Assembly: GCA_011322515.1 (NCBI GenBank)
Contig: DRMS01000240.1
Location: forward strand, 1-7,692
Source: Leucothrix mucor
GTDB taxonomy: Bacteria; Pseudomonadota; Gammaproteobacteria; Thiotrichales; Thiotrichaceae
Reading direction: 5' to 3'
DNA length: 7,692 nt
Shown here: one piece after another, positions 5,058 through 7,692 of the stretch
Layout of the letters: the number at the start of each line of letters is the position of its first letter
How positions within the stretch are numbered: position 1 is the first letter of the stretch
Program-made: the position numbers and the translations under genes
The notes under the pieces: generated by a model
Databases searched by the model: none
Told to the model about the DNA's origin: nothing
The model's input: the letters and a program-made list of their open reading frames with translations, nothing else

Positions 5058-7112
5058 ATGAAGCATATTTTATATTTTTTCTTGTTTCTAATAGTTTTAA
5101 TCGTTAAAACAAGCGCAGTTGCGGTGGAAAAAACATCAATCTGGAGTGATGTAGATACGCCTAGCACTACTAAACAAGCCAGAAATAGGCAACAGGGGCG
5201 CTGGCTAATGTTGGATGCAAGGCGTTTATTAGAACAATTAAACACTGCGCCTGATGAAACTGGTTCTCAGAAAATAGCACGACAAGTAACATTACAAATA
5301 GCATTGCCGCTGCCTTCGGGTGAGACAGAATTAGTTAGTGTTGAAACATCATCTATTATGGAATCTGCTCTAGCGGAGAAATATCCACAAATGCAAACAT
5401 GGAAAGTCCATGGCACTGATAACGTGCTGAGTGGGCGACTAGATTTTACTCCCGCAGGTTTCCATGCAATATTAAGCCTAACAAATGGTGAAATGGTCTT
5501 TATTGACCCTGAAATCATTGCGGGTACTTCTTACTATTTGAGCCAGCAACGTCCCTCCACACATTCTTCCACACATCAGTGCAAACTAAATAATACGGTA
5601 CTAAAGCAAAATCGCTCTACAGATTTACAACCTAGCTTGGCAAAATCGGCAAGTTCTGTTTTTCAGACTTATCGTTTAGCTGTCGCAACAACGGGGGAAT
5701 ATACGCACTTTTTTGGTGGTACTGTTGCAGAGGGCTTAGCGGCGGTAGTGACTACGATTAACCGTGTTAATGAAATCTATGAACGGGATCTTAGTATTCG
5801 GCTTATTCTTGTTGCACAGAATGATCAGATTATTTACACCAATAGTTTTTTTGATCCCTATACTAATAGCTCCAGTGATCAAGCATCTGATGAAAATCAA
5901 ATCAATCTGGATGATGTTATTGGTCGTAATCATTATGATATTGGTCATGTGTTTGGAACAGGCGAGGGGGGAATTGCTGTTTTAGATGCCGCTTGTCAAA
6001 ATGGACTAAAAGCAATTGGTGCGACAGGACTTGCATCACCCAATAATGATGTATTTTATATTGATTTTGTAGCGCATGAGCTAGGGCATCAATTGGGTGC
6101 TGAGCATACATTTAATGGCACTAAAGGAAATTGTGCAGCACGTAATGCCAGTACCGCTTATGAGCCTGGCAGTGGCTCAACCATAATGGCCTATGCAGGT
6201 ATTTGTGGAGCGGATAATTTACAGAAAAATACCGATGCTGTGTTTCACTCTGCTAGTATTCAACAAATAATGCGCTATACACGAGAAGGAAAAGGTGCTA
6301 GTTGCGCAAAAATTAAGACGCTAAATAATACACAGCCTGAGGTAGATGCAGGGAAGAATTATACACTTCCAGCACGAACACCTTTTCTATTAAGTGCAAG
6401 GGCAACCGATGCGGATAATGATGCACTGACCTATGCATGGGATCAAATGGATCTAGGCGCGGCGTCTTCTCCTGATATTGACAAAGGCAGTAATCCAATT
6501 ATTCGCTCTTATCTCCCTTCAAAATCTGCACAAAGAAGCATCCCTAAATTATCTGATGTATTAGCAGGAACTAAGACAAAAGGTGAAATTTTGCCAACCA
6601 CTTCACGCACATTGAAATTTAATGTGGTGGTTAGAGATGGAAAAGGCGGTGTTGCAAGTGATGGGATTCAATTAAGAGTACATGATACAGGTAGTGCATT
6701 TTCAATAAGAGAGCCTAATGCATCAACGACTATAAAGCGAAAACAAAAATTATCCATCGTATGGAATGTAGCAAATACTGATGCCAGCCCTATTAATTGT
6801 GCTAAAGTGGATATTGCATTATCCACAAACGGTGGAGAGCATTTTGCAATGCTCAAAAGAAATGTGCAAAATGATGGTAGTGAAGAAATCACTATTCCAG
6901 CAGAGACAAAAGAAAGTACCCGAGCACGCTTAAAAATAAGCTGTAGTAATAATATATTTTTTGCACTTTCTCCTGCAAATTTCACTATAAGCGATAATGC
7001 TAAGGAAACACCAACCACTAAGAAAAAAAGTACAGGCTTGATATTGCCACAATTATTATTGTTATTCTTGCTACTAGCCTGTATTCAGGGGATTCGAAGG
7101 TTTAAATTATGA
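5058..7112 (+). CDS. Secreted reprolysin-like (M12B) zinc metalloprotease with C-terminal membrane anchor
   Basis: This 684-residue precursor starts with a signal peptide (1-20, cleavage near TSA/VAVE) and a propeptide-like N-terminal domain (about 45-165). The metalloprotease domain (about 200-420) carries HELGHQLGAEH: zinc ligands His340, His344 and His350 and catalytic Glu341. GSTIMAYAG provides the Met-turn at Met377. Cysteines at 313, 359, 383 and 416 may pair. A PKD/cadherin-like beta domain follows (about 425-542; DADNDALTYAWDQMDLG), then a second beta-sandwich domain (about 545-645) ending NIFFALSPANFTI. The tail is a KKK-containing linker, a hydrophobic helix (660-677) and RRFK, resembling a tripartite surface-sorting or anchor signal but lacking a GG, PEP or LPXTG motif. 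GAGG at 5048-5051 supports the start. The likely role is extracellular or surface proteolysis; the substrate is unknown. It overlaps the next gene by 4 bases. Confidence 0.9.
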   Translation: MKHILYFFLFLIVLIVKTSAVAVEKTSIWSDVDTPSTTKQARNRQQGRWLMLDARRLLEQLNTAPDETGSQKIARQVTLQIALPLPSGETELVSVETSSIMESALAEKYPQMQTWKVHGTDNVLSGRLDFTPAGFHAILSLTNGEMVFIDPEIIAGTSYYLSQQRPSTHSSTHQCKLNNTVLKQNRSTDLQPSLAKSASSVFQTYRLAVATTGEYTHFFGGTVAEGLAAVVTTINRVNEIYERDLSIRLILVAQNDQIIYTNSFFDPYTNSSSDQASDENQINLDDVIGRNHYDIGHVFGTGEGGIAVLDAACQNGLKAIGATGLASPNNDVFYIDFVAHELGHQLGAEHTFNGTKGNCAARNASTAYEPGSGSTIMAYAGICGADNLQKNTDAVFHSASIQQIMRYTREGKGASCAKIKTLNNTQPEVDAGKNYTLPARTPFLLSARATDADNDALTYAWDQMDLGAASSPDIDKGSNPIIRSYLPSKSAQRSIPKLSDVLAGTKTKGEILPTTSRTLKFNVVVRDGKGGVASDGIQLRVHDTGSAFSIREPNASTTIKRKQKLSIVWNVANTDASPINCAKVDIALSTNGGEHFAMLKRNVQNDGSEEITIPAETKESTRARLKISCSNNIFFALSPANFTISDNAKETPTTKKKSTGLILPQLLLLFLLLACIQGIRRFKL

Positions 7113-7531
7113 GAAATAAAAATACGATAGCACTAATAGGAATCGTGCTAATAACACAGCAGGGATGCATGTCAAACAGTGATAAAAAAGATACCGATTC
7201 TGGAGGAATCAATACAGTCAGTCCTCCAAGGCAGTCAAAAGATCATGAATTTATCCAAAAACTAGCGGATTTAAACCAGCGCAATCCTGTTGATGATGCA
7301 CAACAAGCAATTGCCAGTGGTGATAAAAAATTTATTGCTAAAGCAGGTAGAGGATTGAATATTCCAGGTGTTGATGCTAATACCTACTCAATGCTAAAAG
7401 GGCAATGTGGCTTGCGCTATGAAAGAGGCTTCGGGGATCAACTTTATGGTCAGCATCATCGACGTTTTTATAGCGCATTTGTTACTTATGCAGAAAAATA
7501 TAATCAGACTATATTAAGTGCTTGCCAGTAA
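7109..7531 (+). CDS. Small putative lipoprotein, translationally coupled to the metalloprotease
   Basis: This 140-residue protein is of unrecognised family. The start overlaps the protease stop as ATGA, with GAAGG at 7096-7100 8 bases upstream, so the two genes should be co-transcribed and translationally coupled. The N-terminus MRNKNTIALIGIVLITQQGC has basic residues, a hydrophobic core and a Cys20 preceded by Gly. The -3 position is Gln rather than the usual Leu, so lipidation is plausible but not certain. Residues 21-45 form a polar, Ser/Asp-rich linker. The remainder has a helical-looking segment (48-80) and a distinctive C-terminal part, LNIPGVDANTYSMLKGQCGL, then YERGFGD and YAEKYNQTILSAC, with Cys99 and Cys139 possibly disulfide-bonded. 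It could be an inhibitor, chaperone or envelope anchor for the protease, but only the gene pairing supports this. An element of the GGCTACC family follows 47 bases after the stop. Confidence 0.75.
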   Translation: MRNKNTIALIGIVLITQQGCMSNSDKKDTDSGGINTVSPPRQSKDHEFIQKLADLNQRNPVDDAQQAIASGDKKFIAKAGRGLNIPGVDANTYSMLKGQCGLRYERGFGDQLYGQHHRRFYSAFVTYAEKYNQTILSACQ

Positions 7532-7578
7532 TAAAATATTCAATCCTTGGCATCCTTCATTTCTTAGTTGACACTTTC

Positions 7579-7692
7579 GGCTACCAACTTAAGGCGGGAC
7601 AAGTAAAGTCATAGCAAATAACCCGCACCCTTCGACAAGCTCAGGGAACTAGCTTCCTGAGCTTGTCGAAGGGTGCGGGTGAATAGCATAAA
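7579..7692. mobile_element. Miniature inverted-repeat element copy 3 (CCTTCGACAAGCTC core), cut by window end
   Basis: It begins GGCTACCAACTTAAGGCGGG at 7579. Its left arm (for example 7601-7620) matches the reverse complement of the right arm of the copy at 2605-2747 at 18 of 20 positions, so the two copies are in opposite orientation. The core is a perfect 25-bp inverted repeat (7621-7645 and 7656-7680) with a 10-base loop. The last 12 bases match the complement of 2635-2646 at 10 of 12, so about 30 bases and the right terminus lie beyond the window. The preceding octamer ACACTTTC (7571-7578) is the candidate target duplication. Confidence 0.82.
7621..7680. terminator. Very strong hairpin downstream of the protease/lipoprotein operon
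   Basis: The 25-bp perfect, GC-rich stem inside the element lies 90 bases after the stop of the last gene. There is no following U-run, so it may work as an mRNA end stabiliser or block to read-through rather than a classical intrinsic terminator. The function is inferred. Confidence 0.3.

Noticed and set aside
5736..6111. Several open frames on both strands in the middle of the metalloprotease gene
   Set aside because: All overlap the zinc-binding domain coding region, in other frames or on the other strand, without family features.
6668..7018. 116-codon minus-strand open frame
   Set aside because: It lies wholly inside the metalloprotease gene, antisense to its C-terminal beta domain, with no independent evidence.
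1..7692. CRISPR array or other tandem repeat array
   Set aside because: The repeated sequences are inverted-repeat elements at three separate sites, with no regular repeat-spacer pattern.

Overview
The window looks like a chromosomal segment of an AT-rich gammaproteobacterium. The partial murB product has the E. coli-type N-terminus (NHSLKKYNSF, GGGSN, GLENLSLIPGTVGA), and the other genes are ordinary Gram-negative envelope functions: a Prc/CtpA-type periplasmic protease, a CLC chloride transporter, two probable lipoproteins and a secreted zinc metalloprotease. Genus cannot be fixed from sequence alone. The abundance of short palindromic repeat elements would fit repeat-rich sulfur- or methane-oxidising gammaproteobacteria, but that is only a guess.

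Layout. 1-368 (minus): 5' part of murB, cut by the window edge. 369-1221: an 853-base gene-free, T-rich stretch holding one small terminal-inverted-repeat element (931-1036). 1222-2592 (plus): ctpA-type S41 protease. 2605-2747: palindromic miniature element, followed by a short open remnant (2743-2868). 2880-4223 (plus): CLC-family chloride channel/antiporter. 4300-4731 (minus): META/HslJ-domain lipoprotein, convergent with the CLC gene. 4789-4980: a complete 192-bp miniature element with a perfect 8-bp target duplication, sitting in the divergent promoter region between the META lipoprotein and the next gene. 5058-7112 (plus): secreted M12B (reprolysin-like) metalloprotease with a C-terminal membrane anchor. 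7109-7531 (plus): small putative lipoprotein overlapping it by ATGA, so the two probably form an operon. 7579 to the window end: a third copy of the same element family, truncated.

The most interesting structure lies between the genes. Three elements share the same ends (GGCTACCAATTTAAGGCGGGACA-like). Two carry a core built on the palindrome CCTTCGAYAAGCTCA, and the third carries an unrelated core built on GTAGGTCGGGTTAG/CGTAACCCGAC. One copy has a clear 8-bp target duplication, so this looks like a miniature transposon family that carries interchangeable palindromes. The 192-bp copy appears to have split the -35 box of the META lipoprotein gene. Nothing in the window amounts to a clearly new multi-gene system. 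The protease/lipoprotein pair is the best candidate for an uncharacterised functional unit.
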